Source: Dactylorhiza incarnata (lineage: Eukaryota > Streptophyta > Magnoliopsida > Asparagales > Orchidaceae). Taken from it: a stretch of 64,000 nt of DNA. The stretch's first letter is position 1; each line of letters opens with the position of its first letter. The notes under the pieces are model-generated. The model worked only from the letters and a program-made list of their open reading frames with translations, was not told the origin of the DNA and ran no database searches. The DNA is taken from the NCBI GenBank assembly GCA_033032865.1, contig JAWHQI010000305.1, positions 744,001-808,000 of the forward strand, in the 5' to 3' direction. Positions 1 through 10,555 of this stretch are shown here, in pieces. The translations under genes were made by a program, and so were the position numbers.

Positions 1-589
1 GTTCATATTGATCATACGAGTTCATATTGATCATACGAGTTTGTATCAGTCATAATCGGGTAAATGAGTCACATGAGTCCAACTAGACTGCTCATAATGG
101 GTCATGTGAATCTGTTAGACCCATTAAAAATGAGATGTTACTGGAGCAAATGATTCCTTTAAAAGTTTCTAATCATCTTTAGATTTTCACACTTAAGAAG
201 TTTAACTCTCCCTTAATTTCTACAAACACTCAAAAACATATTATTACATGTGTGTCTTGATTGAGAGTTAATTTGTAAATATATAAATAATTAAGATGAT
301 CATAACACGTGATGTGATTAAATTATATGTGACACAAATTAATTAAGTATGATAATTAATGTTTAAATTAATATTAATATTTTTTGTTGTGATTTGATAA
401 TAGTTGTGCTCTTAGATTGAGTGTCGTTAATCTCCTCAAAGCACTTGATCATGTACGTGATTAACTTGTATATGACACAAATTAATTAAGTATATTAGAA
501 TTAATGCTTAAATTAATATTAATATATGTATGCATATGTTATGAATAAATTAAAAAACTAAATTTTAGTCAATTATTTCATACTAATTT
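1..589. repeat. AT-rich intergenic DNA with short direct repeats
   Basis: No gene is visible. A 19-bp unit (GTTCATATTGATCATACGA) is repeated in tandem at 1-38. A roughly 50-bp AT-rich segment starting GACACAAATTAATTAAG occurs at 331-380 and again, slightly diverged, at 474-525. These look like local duplications; no transposon ends are associated with them. Confidence 0.5.
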
Positions 590-877
590 TTTGCCACGGC
601 AAAAAACCGTGACTAATACATCTATATTTTCCACGAATTAAGAATTGTGGTTAAAATATTAGCCACGAACTTGAAAACATTGGCTAATAGTATATTTTTA
701 GCCACGAAATCAATAAACCGTGGCTAATATGTTCTTTTTTGCCACGAATTTGATGTTCGTGGCTAATACTTGCTTATTAGCCACGAATTAGGGACCGTGG
801 CTATTACTTAACTATTAGCCACGATTTTTGACCCGTGGCAAAAAAAAGTGTGGCTAAAAGTCATTTTTTTAGTAGTG
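590..877. mobile_element. CACTA (En/Spm) transposon end with subterminal repeats
   Basis: The segment ends at 871-877 in AGTAGTG preceded by a T run, which is the reverse complement of a CACTACTAAAAA-type CACTA terminus. Upstream, 590-860 holds at least eight copies of GCCACGAA or its complement with CGTGGCTAAT, in both orientations. Clustered subterminal motifs of this sort are typical of CACTA elements and bind their transposase in studied members. No matching 5' terminus is present in the window, so this is either the 3' end of an element starting to the left or a truncated copy. The related motif GTGGCTA recurs in the mini-element at 9477-9683. Confidence 0.65.
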
Positions 878-2966
878 TTTAAAGACGCCGATCTGTGCGG
901 GTGCTGTGTCCGTGAGAGGGAGCGTGTCGGGGGCCGCTCCCGCGTGCGAGGTGTTCTGCTGTCCAATTGAGGTACCAAACAGACTCAGAATATATTGCGC
1001 GAGAATGAGCCCGCTGAAATTGTATCGGTGAGCCGGTTAAGATTGCGACAAAAAATCTTTGATTTGGCCGAATTATTTTTTGGGAAACCCTATCAAATAA
1101 TAATAGTAATAATAAATTTTTTATGGAAACAAAATTTTTTTAACTTTCCATACCTCCCTTTCATCTTATATTAATTTCAATATCAAAATGTAAGAATTTT
1201 TATGGATTCTTTAAATTTAAATTTTTTTTTCTTTTTAAATTTATTTGTGTTTCTGGAAAAACACCCCACCCCACATCTACAGTGAAAATAAATTTCATCC
1301 AGTTTAGCCCGAGTAATAATGACGGACCCCTACTTAGTAAAATACATAAAACAATGCGCACCGGATCTTGTTTGTTATTCTAAAAAAAGGTGCCAATTAT
1401 TAGGAGAAAATCTCGCGGGATTAAATTTAGTCGTAAGATTTGTGATCATAGAGCGCAGATTCTGCAAAAAATACGAGTAAATTTTTGTATTTCAAATACC
1501 GTAAAATTTTCGATGAATAACGAAAAGTGAACGATCAAATATTCTCTAGGAGAATAGGTTACATGTACTCAAAAATTACTCCAATTGTTATGGGCTCATT
1601 ACTTTGAACAATTACCACCGTACCCCTTTTTTTGCGGAAAATAAAATAATAAATTTTTATTTATTTTAATTTTCGATCCCATTTTTAATAATTATGGGAA
1701 ATGGAGACATGACGTAGTTGTACGTATTAATTGTGCCTAGCTAACTAATCGATAGCCAACCCAATTATTATATTTTATTATTATTATATATATACGCAGC
1801 TATTAATGGATCTGAAGTGAACAGAGAACATACCAATACAAGGTAGAACAGGTTAAGAGCTTCCAGATCTGCCAGATCACTCTAACATATTTGTACATAA
1901 TAATGGAGTGGATAATTAATTATCATACTCGATATTATTATTATTATTATAAATTGAAAAAAATGACATGTCAGCCCTCTTGCCAAGTCGGGAATTAGCA
2001 AGACAATACAAGTAGCAATGAACTCCATGATGACGTGTCCATCTAAAGCAAGCAAGCGAACAACTAACTAGTAAGAACTCAATTAAGTCAGCGTGCTCTA
2101 GAAGTCTTAGCTTGAACGGGGCAAGCTCTAGGAGCAAGCAAACAACTAATTAGTTCTTTTCTCAGCTTTCACTCCCAAAGTTAAAACTGGGCTCGGCACC
2201 TCGGATGACTCAGAGAAGGAGCTCAGAAGGGGCGAGCTCTAGGAGACCGTGTCTTCCTTCTCCGAGGTGTTTTGGATCGTATTCATCTCGAGGGTAAAAA
2301 GGTCTTAAAAAGGCATGCAACTAGCTTCCTCCGCCTTTACGGAAGTACTCTTCGCAGACCCAGATAGTTTGCGCACCTTTTTGAGAATACTATTCCCAGA
2401 TCTTGGCGATCTGCGGATAACCAAAATACCAAGAGGCTGTTGCCCATTGACCTGACGAGTACAAGGGCCTAAATTAAAAGGGTAATTAGCACTCGCCTCG
2501 CCTTTCTGATGGAAAGCACCACAGTGCTTGAAGACCGATCGCCCTGTGCTCGCCTCGCCTACTCGCTGGTGAGTACTCCCTGCTACCCGGCCTCGCCCTT
2601 TAGAGCGCGGGTTGAACCCGCTTCTGATTTGCCACGAGCCGTATTTGTACTCTGAACTGACCCACTGCATCATGGGCTAAATCCACTCATTTGGGTCTGC
2701 CGAAAATCATCTTTCCCCTCCTCGCTAAATATGAGTTGTAAACAAACACGCACTACGACCGTATAGACACCTTACAAATAAAAAAAAAACCCACCGTTTT
2801 AAAATCCATGACTAAAGTAGGAAGTAAGATTGTGGAAGCATATTCATTTCTTGCAAATGAAGTTGGATGAGTTCAGATTTGAATTTTACAAGTGCGGCCA
2901 ATATAATTTTAAGCCGAAGGAAAATGGCTACAATTTAAAGCGGGGATACATTCAGTTTATTAAATT
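878..2966. other. Intergenic DNA, no gene recognised
   Basis: Mostly AT-rich. It includes a GC-rich island at about 885-970, an ATT trinucleotide run near 1934-1950, and a more GC-balanced block at 2160-2680. The latter contains an open frame of 122 codons on the minus strand (2305-2673). That frame matches no family I know, has no recognisable domain, signal peptide or membrane segment, and lies alone, so it is not called a gene. Confidence 0.4.
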
Positions 2967-3436
2967 TTTTGGGTGCTGCTATAAGCAAACTCTTTTTGGT
3001 TGCTAGCAAATCAATTTCTACGAGTTATTACGTGCCTTTTGAAAATACGCCTTGTACGTGCATTTTTAGGAAAAAAATACGCCTTGTACGTGCATTTTTA
3101 GGAAAAGTGTTCAACACGAAAATTGTAGATCTCGTCGAGATCTACAACTTTCGTATTGAACACTTTTCCTAAAAATGCACGTACAAGGCGTATTTTCTTG
3201 TTATTTTCAAAAAATCACTATAGTTACGATCAGGGCGATTTTAGGGCCTTGTGCATGCATTTTTAGGAAAAGTGTTCAACACGAAAGTTGTAGATCTCGA
3301 CGAGATCTATAATTTTCGTGTTGAACATTTTTCCTAAAAATACATGCACAAAGCGTATTTTCAAAAGACACATAATAATTCATAGAAATTGGTTTGCTAG
3401 CAACCAAATAAGGTTTGCTTATAACAGCACCCAAAA
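2967..3436. mobile_element. Palindromic MITE with long inverted termini and two internal hairpins
   Basis: The outer ends are inverted copies: TTTTGGGTGCTGCTATAAGC at 2967-2986 and its complement, GCTTATAACAGCACCC, up to 3432-3436. The similarity continues inward for about 100 bp, including GGTTGCTAGCAA on the left and TTGCTAGCAACC on the right. Inside are two tandem hairpins (3076-3194 and 3246-3354) related in sequence, each centred on an AGATCTCG palindrome. There is no coding capacity. Long inverted termini suggest a Mutator-like or similar MITE. A target-site duplication is not clear (6 of 9 bases at best), so the superfamily is uncertain. Confidence 0.6.
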
Positions 3437-4245
3437 TCTTACATGAACTATTTGAGGTGCAGATTGATGACTGCGGGCGCTTGATTGATTTTATTTGGGT
3501 TGATGGATGATATAAACTAGATTATAATTATTTTAGAGATAGTAATAATATTTGATACAACTTACCATTTAATTATGTATAATATGATGCACACATTTGT
3601 TGTGTTAACTATCATTGACAGAATAGACTTAAATGTGCAACATTCATAGTAAAGGAGACTGTAAAAACATTTACTTGACTATTTTAGACTTCCTCATGTT
3701 AGTTGGTGAAAAAATATAGTAATTATATTTGATCAAGTAATTACTGTGGGTATTTAGTATATATTCGAATACACACGCAACATATTCAAGTAAAAATTCA
3801 TTCCTTTACTTGTGATAGTGAATATAATTTGAATTTAGTTGGGCTGAAATGATTAGAATGCTAGTTTGTAGGATAGCAAATGGTTTGAGTGACTTGTGAA
3901 TTAAGGACGAAGTGGTCCACAGCCTCAATAAGTTTGTCGTCGATCTTGGACTAAAATCTACTTAAAGGATCGGGTCTATAAATAATGTGACATGATGACT
4001 AGTGCAACATATTCACTTGTTAATTCTTTCACGACACTAGAGAAAAGTATGATGTCATGACTGTAAAATGAGCAAAAATGAAGACTTTGAGTGTTGCACA
4101 TTTAAGTCTAATCCACTTTTGAAGCAATTTTCATGTTTATACACTACAAAGATGTTTGTAAAGTCTGAAAATTAAGTATATGTTGGCTTAAGTTAGAGGA
4201 TGAAGAGTTGAAATCAACTTCTGAAGGCATTATTAGCTTCAATGT
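3437..4245. other. Intergenic DNA, nothing recognised
   Basis: AT-rich sequence without an open frame worth reporting, without repeats I could see, and without transposon termini. Confidence 0.4.
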
Positions 4246-4478
4246 CCGGGGGCGGATCCAGGGGACGGCCCCCCCCCCCCCCCCTCCCCCCTCCCCTCCC
4301 CCCCCCCCCCCCCCCCCCCCCGAAATTTGCAAAAAGATTAGTGGATTTGGATTCCTCTCATCGAGGCAATGAATTTTGACTACTTATACGTCAAAAATAG
4401 TGGCCGGACGAGGGAGAAATGGCTCCGGCGGTATGATGGAGACGTTCAAAAAAACATTTGGCTGAAGGAAGATGATGT

Positions 4479-4517
<39 letters not shown>

Positions 4518-4539
4518 GAAATTCCTGGATCCGCCTACG
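4246..4539. mobile_element. Small hAT (Tip100-like) element with C homopolymers
   Basis: The ends are perfect 12-bp inverted repeats, GGCGGATCCAGG at 4251-4262 and its complement at 4524-4535. The CAGGGGCGGAKCCAG type of terminus is familiar from Tip100-like hAT elements of plants. Flanks read TCAATGT on the left and TCAATTGT on the right, a possible imperfect target duplication. Each end runs into long C homopolymers (4269-4321 with some T interruptions, and 4483-4513). Open frames that encode polyglycine or polyproline here are artefacts of these runs. No transposase is present. Confidence 0.5.
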
Positions 4540-4919
4540 TCAATTGTAAAGATGATTAGTTTGTGGGAACAATTTGGTTTGCCTGTTTAATATAAATGTT
4601 GTCGATGTTATTTGTTCATGCTACAAATTTGAAATGACAGATATTTTGTGTATTGATATTCTAAAAATGTTCGACTCCAGGAGAGAGGGGCCGAGTGAGA
4701 GTTATGACTAGAACTAGGACTGAGATACACTTGAATGTTAGTATAAAAATATGATCTCAGACACTAACTTCATTATGATAAACCACTTGTGAAAATTTAC
4801 ATATGATCTTTGTGTAAGGATGAAAAATGACTAACATCTACATTAATATGTGGTCAAAGCATTTTAAGAGGTTTTTATGAATGTCCTCCAAGAATGGCGG
4901 AATTTTTGGAACCGGGCTC
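4540..4919. other. Intergenic DNA, nothing recognised
   Basis: AT-rich sequence between the hAT-like element and the Copia remnant. The left edge of the Copia LTR may lie in the last part of this stretch. Confidence 0.3.
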
Positions 4920-5676
4920 TGTAAGGTTGTGGTCCTGATCCGGACAAGTTCAATTGAATTGGTCTAGGGCTTCCTTCTCAAATCCCGCAAGGAGCAGGCC
5001 GGGGTCGGTTCCTAGATTCGCATTTGGTTCCCGATAGCAGCGGAACCAATTCCATTTGGTCTTCCCGAACGAGCGCAAGCGAGGAGTTAGTGCTTGCGAA
5101 TTCGGCGGCGATTGTCTTCGTGAAGGAGGACGTCGAGGGCTTGGCGACTGTGAAGGAGACTTGTTCCTGGAGGCGTATATGGCATTAGGCTTGTGCTTCA
5201 AAGAGTTGCAAAGGGCAAGCTCTCCAAATCCATTCGGTGGGAAGGAAATGGTAGAGCAAGGAAGTCAACTACCAGCTCTTCTCTCTGAAGGAGGATAAAT
5301 CTCTCTCCTTGTTATTTCATTGCATTTCTGGCTACAATCCATAGACGAGGTTTCAATCTCTCAAACCCTAAATCTCTTGGTTCTATTTTTCATTGTATTC
5401 TAGGGGAGCTTTGATGTATTAGTCAAGCGTGGTTAAGCAAAGCTAGCTAGTCTCTGTGATGAATGTATGCAGATGTGGTTCGTAGTATTGGCCGTTAAAG
5501 GGTCATGCGGAGCATGTAGTCCTCTCTTTATTGTTGCACTATATTATTGTGGTGGCCGATTTTGTTTGGGTTTTATTCTTCACGAGGGTTTCCCAAGCTT
5601 ATTAATACAAAAGTAATTGTGAAATTGTGTTTGCCGCTGCGATTGTTATTGCTTTAATTTACTTGCGATCCTAACA
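4920..5676 (+). repeat. 5' LTR of a decayed Ty1/Copia element (left edge uncertain)
   Basis: The right end is fixed at 5676: it ends in CTAACA and is followed after three bases by a 12-base initiator tRNA-Met primer site. The left end is an estimate, because no second LTR copy is available for comparison. The stretch is more GC-rich than its surroundings in its first half and T-rich near the end, as expected for U3-R-U5 of a Copia LTR. Confidence 0.45.
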
Positions 5677-5679
5677 TAG

Positions 5680-5691
5680 TGGTATCAGAGC
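5680..5691 (+). other. Primer binding site, initiator tRNA-Met type
   Basis: TGGTATCAGAGC is the exact complement of the 3' end of plant initiator tRNA-Met, the usual primer of Ty1/Copia reverse transcription. It lies three bases inside the LTR end and about 160 bp before the gag start at 5852. Confidence 0.9.
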
Positions 5692-5851
5692 CAGGTTCAG
5701 GATGAGTGATTGATTTATTCAGGTTCGTGGTTTAGTGCAGTAGGTGACGCCATATGTCCACTCTCTATCCTCTGTGGTCATAATATTTGAAACAATCATC
5801 TCCAAGGTCAATGAAAGGGTTTGCTAGTACTCAGCTTGAGTGGGAGTAGCC

Positions 5852-6615
5852 ATGGGAAAAGTAAAAATTGACAAGTTCGATGAGAAGAACTTTGGGTTTT
5901 AGAAAATGCAGATTGAGGACTATCTGTATCAGAGGGATCTCTATTTGCCCTGTGGTGAAAAGAAAGAAAAGTCGGACGACAAGAAGTGGGAGGAGTTGGA
6001 TTGCAATGCTCTTAGAGCAATTAGACTCACTTTGTCATCATTTGTAGCCTTCAACATATCTAAGGAGAAGACTACAAAATATGGCATGGCGGACCTGATG
6101 CGGTTGTATGAGAAGCCCTTTGTATCAAACAAGGTGTTTCTTATGAGACGTTTGCTAAATATGCAGAAGACTAAAAAAAATCCATGACTGAGCATCTGAA
6201 TGTCTTCAATGCTATCACATGCCAGTTAGAATCAGTTGGACTGACATTTGAGAATGAGATGTTAGCTGTGATGATTTTGTCAAGCCTACCTGATAGTTGG
6301 GATAGTTATATCATGACAGTTATCAACTCTTATGGATCCAATCCCTTAAGATTTGAGAATGTGGTCGGTGTTCTTTTGAGTGAGGACACAAGGAGAATGA
6401 ACAACTCAACTAGCAGCAGTTTTGGTGGTGCTCTTAATGTTGGAGAACGTGGAAGGTATTCAAAAATAGGTAACACCAAATGGAAGGGACGATCTGATTC
6501 TACGAGAAGTCAATCAAGAGGCACAGTGGTCTGTTTGAATTGCCAAAAGAAAGGTCATGTCAAGCGCGACTGTAAGGCGAAGAAAGAAAAAGAGAAGGTG
6601 ATAAGGAGTCAGTGA
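5852..6615 (+). pseudogene. Ty1/Copia gag, broken
   Basis: The Gag nucleocapsid protein would package the element's RNA. The frame opens at ATG 5852 (MGKVKIDKFDEKNF), after the primer site and a short leader. An in-frame TAG at 5900-5902 replaces what is usually a Trp in the GFWKMQ-like start of Copia gag. The frame then runs to 6187, where an A run near 6174-6180 shifts it, and it continues in another frame from 6184 to a stop at 6615. The second part has the UBN2/gag_2 look (SLPDSWDSY) and one CCHC zinc knuckle (CLNCQKKGHVKRDC, encoded near 6533-6575). The element is dead: at least one nonsense codon and one frameshift in gag alone. Confidence 0.85.
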
Positions 6616-6639
6616 ATTTAACTATGCATGATGAATCAT

Positions 6640-7085
6640 CTGATGATGACTTAGTTCTTTTATGTGCTACATGATGTGATACATGGGTTCTTGATTCAGG
6701 TGTATCATTTCATGCCACCTCCGACCATCATTTTTTCCTAAACTATGAGAAGGGAAACTTTTGCAAAGTTTATTTGGGTGATGATGAGCCATGAGAGATA
6801 GTTGGAAGGGGGGAAATGCACATATGCCTTGATGACGTGTCTACTTTGAAATTGAAACATATAAGACATGTTCCCAAATTGACTAGAAATCTTGTATCAA
6901 TAAGTCAACTTTCTGATGAAAGGTGCAACATTATGTTTGGTAGTGATTCATGGAAGATTAGCAAGGGATCCATGATCATGGCGAAGGGAAAGAGAGAGGG
7001 AACTCTATCTATGATATCAACTGATGTAAATATCAGTGTTGTCACATCAAAGGTCACCAACGACTTGGGCACATGAGTGAGAATG
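6640..7085 (+). pseudogene. Ty1/Copia protease and pre-integrase remnant
   Basis: This continues the Copia polyprotein. Around 6680-6715 the translation gives WVLDSGVSFHAT, the aspartic-protease active-site region (normally DSGAS or similar) of Copia elements. Stop codons lie just before it (near 6672) and at about 6790-6795. Residues encoded at 6816-7076 (HVPKLTRNLVSISQLS) are the gag_pre-integrase segment. Integrase, reverse transcriptase and RNase H are missing: the coding sequence ends abruptly near 7085, where a GC-rich hAT-like sequence begins. The element is therefore truncated by a later insertion or deletion. Confidence 0.8.
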
Positions 7086-7092
7086 ACATGAA

Positions 7093-7637
7093 TAGACGTG
7101 TTCAAAAAAATTGGGCCCGGGCTAGCCCGCCCCGGGCCCAGGCCGGGCTATGGGGGCCCAACAGGGCCCCCATATATGCTCAAAGCCCGACCCGGTGCCC
7201 GGCCCGAGCCAGGCCTGCCTAAGCCCAGGCACCGTGTAACGGTCTCCCCAGCACACAACTCGCAAGGACGACCGCCGACACCCCAGCATCCAGCTCGAAA
7301 GGGTTCAGCCTCAACCGATCTGCAGACAATGTTGTTATACAACAAGCACACTTTTTGTAACGGTCTCCCCAGCACACAGCTCGCAAGGACGACCGCCGAC
7401 ACCCCCAGTATCCAGCTCGAAAGGGTTCAGCCTCAACCGGTTTGCAGACCATGCACCCCAACCCATCTCTGTCCCACCACAGGGCACAGTGGGTTGTTGA
7501 AGGCCGCATCCCCCATTTTCATGAGGAATGGTTCAATTAAGCGGCAGTGCAGGGACTTCCCAGGGGCAGGAGGTCACTCATCCCATGACTACTCCAGCCC
7601 GAGCACGCTTAACTATGGAGTTTTTCCACTTCTCATC
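7093..7637. mobile_element. GC-rich hAT-like remnant
   Basis: It starts TAGACGTGTTCAAAAAAATT followed by GGGCCCGGGCTAGCCCG. Plant hAT elements often begin with a TAGGGGTGTTCAAA-like terminus and then subterminal GGGCC/GGCCC motifs, so this is read as a hAT end that landed in the Copia element. The 3' terminus was not found. Open frames in the GC-rich part show no hAT dimerisation or transposase motif. The sequence contains an internal duplication listed separately. Confidence 0.4.
7236..7450. repeat. Two copies of a 121-bp period repeat
   Basis: A segment of about 93 bp starting GTAACGGTCTCCCC at 7236 recurs at 7357 with a few changes. Both copies continue through CGCAAGGACGACCGCCGACA to a CTCAACCG motif. 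It is a simple tandem duplication within the hAT-like remnant. Confidence 0.75.
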
Positions 7638-7750
7638 ATCAATTGCACCGTCAATAACAATTGCACTGTACAAAAATAAAAATAATAATTGCACCGTCAA
7701 TAACAATTGCACTGTCAATAACAATTGCACCGTCAATAACAATTGCACAC
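7638..7750. repeat. 18-bp minisatellite
   Basis: The unit AATTGCACCGTCAATAAC occurs about six times, with one interruption (AAAAATAAAAATAAT near 7672-7687) and C/T variation at one position. Because 18 is divisible by three, open frames run through it on both strands. They are not genes. Confidence 0.85.
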
Positions 7751-7974
7751 ATGAACCTCCTACAAGACTCGATTGATTCGATATCTTCGAACCAACCCCA
7801 CATCATATTATTTATATTAATTAATAGCAATGAGTTCGCCTGGACCATGCGGACAGTGCTTGATGATAACTGATGACCATGCAATTCATAATTTAATTAT
7901 TGACTAAGTTAATCATTCAATCAATTATTCAATTAATATGTATACTTGTAGTCTTGTATACATACACACATACA

Positions 7975-8585
7975 CCGGGGCGGACCCACATAGGGCCTAG
8001 TGTAGGCGGCCGCCCACACTGAATTCTAAAAATACTATTCTGCAGTAATAAAAAACAGGGTAATTTACTATGGCAGATATGTTTCCTAATAATAAATATA
8101 CTGTAATATTGATATGCAAATAATCTATTTAGCTCAATTGGTAGAGAGTGTTGTTTCTAATTAGGTGGTCTTAGGTTCGATTCCTGCTATCAACAACATT
8201 TACAAATTTTTTCATAAACAAGTTTGTTGTTACGATTTAAGAGTTTTTATAACTATTTTGTTGTTGTGTTGTTAAATTTTTTATATAAATAAGTTTATTG
8301 TTGTGTTGTTGTTTATTTTTTTTTATTAAAGTTTTTATAAGTATGTTATTTAAATTTTTTTAATAAACAAATTTGTTGTTTAAATTTTTTTATAAACAAG
8401 TTCTTTGTCAAATTATTGTGTGATAATATAAAAAAAACAAATGAAAGGTGGTATTCATGTAATATAGACATATTTTTGTGTGAAATTAATATAATATAAA
8501 CTTATTTTTGTTATATTTGTCAATTTATTTTTTAAATAATTTTGTACTTCGCTCACACAGAATAAATTTCTTGTGTCCGCCAATG
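7975..8585. mobile_element. Non-autonomous hAT-Tip100-like element
   Basis: The left end CCGGGGCGGAC (7975-7985) and right end GTCCGCCAATG (up to 8585) are imperfect inverted repeats of the GGGGCGGA type seen in Tip100-like hAT elements. The flanks CACATACA (7967-7974) and CACACACA (8586-8593) match at 7 of 8 bases, consistent with the 8-bp duplication made by hAT transposases, although the right flank lies in a CA microsatellite and could match by chance. The 611-bp interior is AT-rich, non-coding, and contains a tRNA-like sequence. Confidence 0.55.
8124..8196 (+). pseudogene. Degenerate tRNA-like sequence (tRNA-Phe-like arms)
   Basis: TTTAGCTCAATTGGTAGAG matches the A box and D arm of plant tRNA-Phe-like genes, and GGTTCGATTCC about 36 bp downstream matches the B box and T loop. 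The acceptor-stem halves (around ATCTATT and TATCAAC) do not pair, and the T stem has mismatches, so it is not a working tRNA gene. It sits inside the hAT-like element, either as a captured tRNA pseudogene or as the head of a SINE relic. Confidence 0.5.
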
Positions 8586-8606
8586 CACACACACACACAC
8601 ACACAC
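8586..8606. repeat. CA microsatellite
   Basis: A run of about ten CA dinucleotides directly abuts the right end of the 7975-8585 element. Confidence 0.9.
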
Positions 8607-8684
8607 TAAATCGGTGAACAGTTTTGGCTTTGGAAAACAGGGTGATTAAATAACTTTAGCAATAAAAATTATTTTTTTAAATTA

Positions 8685-9428
8685 TGAGAGTTCGTTCGGA
8701 TCGTAAAAATTTGAACCGCAGAATTGGAATTTCAATGTTGCTCGGTTGCAAGATGGTTCTAGAATTGGAATTGGAATCGGAATTGGTCTAAAATTGCTTT
8801 TTTTTCCATGGATGCTGGATTGGGTGTCTGCACGTCGAGCGACACCAGATTGTTGTTGTTGTAGATGCGGGAGCAAAAGAACTGGCATTGTGACTGGCCG
8901 ATTGTGTGCACACCGGAGAGCGGCTTCATGTCCCGAGCGTTGATTCCTTTTGTCGAGAACTTGGAGACTTCAATATGTCGTGGTTTCCGAGCTTAAATGA
9001 CTCCATCACAGATGGTCCTGCACAACTCCCACGCGTTTTCATTTGTGGAAGATGTGTTCAACAATTGTAGCTTTGATATCGACCTTATTATTGCCTCCCC
9101 CTCTCATGTTCATTTGGAAGTCGATAGGAACACCATGAGGAAAGATGAGGAAGAATAGCGAGTTACCGACGACAAGATCTGGCGGCGACGGCAAGATCGG
9201 AGCTTGCGCGACACGAGAAAATATCGGGGTAGGGCTTTCAACTGAAAATGGACAATATCTGCCTTTGCCCTTAATAATTGGCCATAGTATCAAATTGAAT
9301 TTCATGGAATCCAACCAATTCTAATTTCGCGAGAATTCCTTACATCTGAACACTTGATTTGAAAATCCGCTGCCCCAATTCCAATTCCCGATTTGAATTC
9401 CATAGATCCGAGCGGGGCATGAAATTTT
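8685..9428. mobile_element. PIF/Harbinger-like non-autonomous element (tentative)
   Basis: The left end contains GTTCGTTCGGATC and the right end GATCCGAGCGGGG. Read as inverted repeats they share TCGGATC, and about 25 bp further inward ATTGGAAT on the left pairs with ATTCCAAT on the right. A GTTCGG-type terminus is common in PIF/Harbinger MITEs. A clean TTA/TAA duplication is not visible, and no transposase or Myb-like protein motif is recognisable in the interior. Confidence 0.35.
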
Positions 9429-9476
9429 TTTCCACAACTTTACAGTAAAAAATTATATATATTTTTATTATACGAG

Positions 9477-9683
9477 CACTACAAGAAAATTAGGTTTTAA
9501 CTACACATTTATTAGCCACGAAGCAAAAAATCGTAACCAGTTCGTAGCCAAAAAACTTTCTACACGAAACCTTTAGCCACACCATTTTCCCGTGGCTAGA
9601 CCGTGACAAAATATCTTTAGTTACGGCTTTAGACTTTTTGTCAGGACAAATTGCCCTGGCTAAAGCACAATTTTCTTGTATTA
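9477..9683. mobile_element. Miniature CACTA element with GAG target duplication
   Basis: It begins CACTACAAGAAAATT at 9477 and ends AATTTTCTTGTATTA at 9683, inverted termini with two mismatches in the outermost bases. The 3-bp flanks are GAG on both sides (9474-9476 and 9684-9686), the duplication size of CACTA transposases. The interior carries GTGGCTA and TAGCCACG motifs like those at 590-877. At 207 bp it has no coding capacity. Confidence 0.7.
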
Positions 9684-9686
9684 GAG

Positions 9687-10550
9687 TGATATGCATGAGG
9701 AACTGACCCAACGACTAACTGCGACAGTACCCCGACCGCGATAGATACGGGGCTCCACCCCTATCAATTAACTAATGCAGCTTAAAACAAACAAACTATC
9801 AATTAATTAATGAGGAAAGAATTATACACAATTTTTCGATTTTTGTTAAAAAAACATCACTTTGATGCATATATCACCGTGTATGTCAAATCAATTTTAA
9901 TAAAGTTGAGTTTAATGGTAGCTCCTCGAAAATACCGGTGACATGCTCAATGAAAGCCTTTCTCGAAAATACCGCTAACATGCATAATGAAAGCCTTTCT
10001 TGAAAAGACTGCTGGCATGCCTAATGACAATCTACCATAGTAATTATATGAGCTTAAACATTTTTTCGATTTTATGAATTTTCATCTTTACTTTTAATTT
10101 GGGGATATGTAGTTATATATGAGCCTTTGTTTTCGTTTTATTAATGTTGAAAATGAAAACAAGTGTTCGTTTGCACCTTTTAGGTCCGTTTTGGTTCAAA
10201 CATGAAAAAGGAAATTTTCATTTCTTCCTAATTACATAAGGCTGAAAATGGACCCTCCTAGATCAATTTTGCCCAGTTTTGAAATTGATGGGTCCTCTTT
10301 CGCGAGTTTGGCAATTCTTCCCCCTTCGCGATACAATTGTTCTTCTCCGGTGATTCCGCACACACAAGTTGCTATCCCTCTCCTCCGGCGATTCTGAACT
10401 CCTCTCTGGCGTTCATTCTGGCGTCTCACCAGTCACCGGTCCTCTTGGAAAAGGGAGCCTTCTAAGCTAGGTCTTCATCGTTTCACATGTTATTTTCTTC
10501 CTCTTTCGTGCTAAAATTGTAGTGTAGGTTTCCACCTTTTTTCATTCTCT
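9687..10550. other. Intergenic DNA left of element A
   Basis: No gene recognised. The last 330 bp are CT-rich. Before element A inserted, this stretch was contiguous with 23550 onward. Both sides contain GTTTTCGTTTTA-like motifs in opposite orientation (near 10130 and 24120), which might be the ends of an older repeat that A interrupted. Confidence 0.35.
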
Positions 10551-10555
10551 AGTTC

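Noticed and set aside
4144..4590. Open frames encoding polyglycine and polyproline
   Set aside because: They are translations of the C homopolymers in the small hAT-like element and have no conserved domain.
7748..7755. CACATGAA as right target duplication of the hAT-like remnant at 7093
   Set aside because: It matches GACATGAA at 7 of 8 bases, but there is no inverted terminus beside it and the Copia frame does not resume after it.
8124..8196. Functional tRNA-Phe gene
   Set aside because: Acceptor stem does not pair and the T stem has mismatches.
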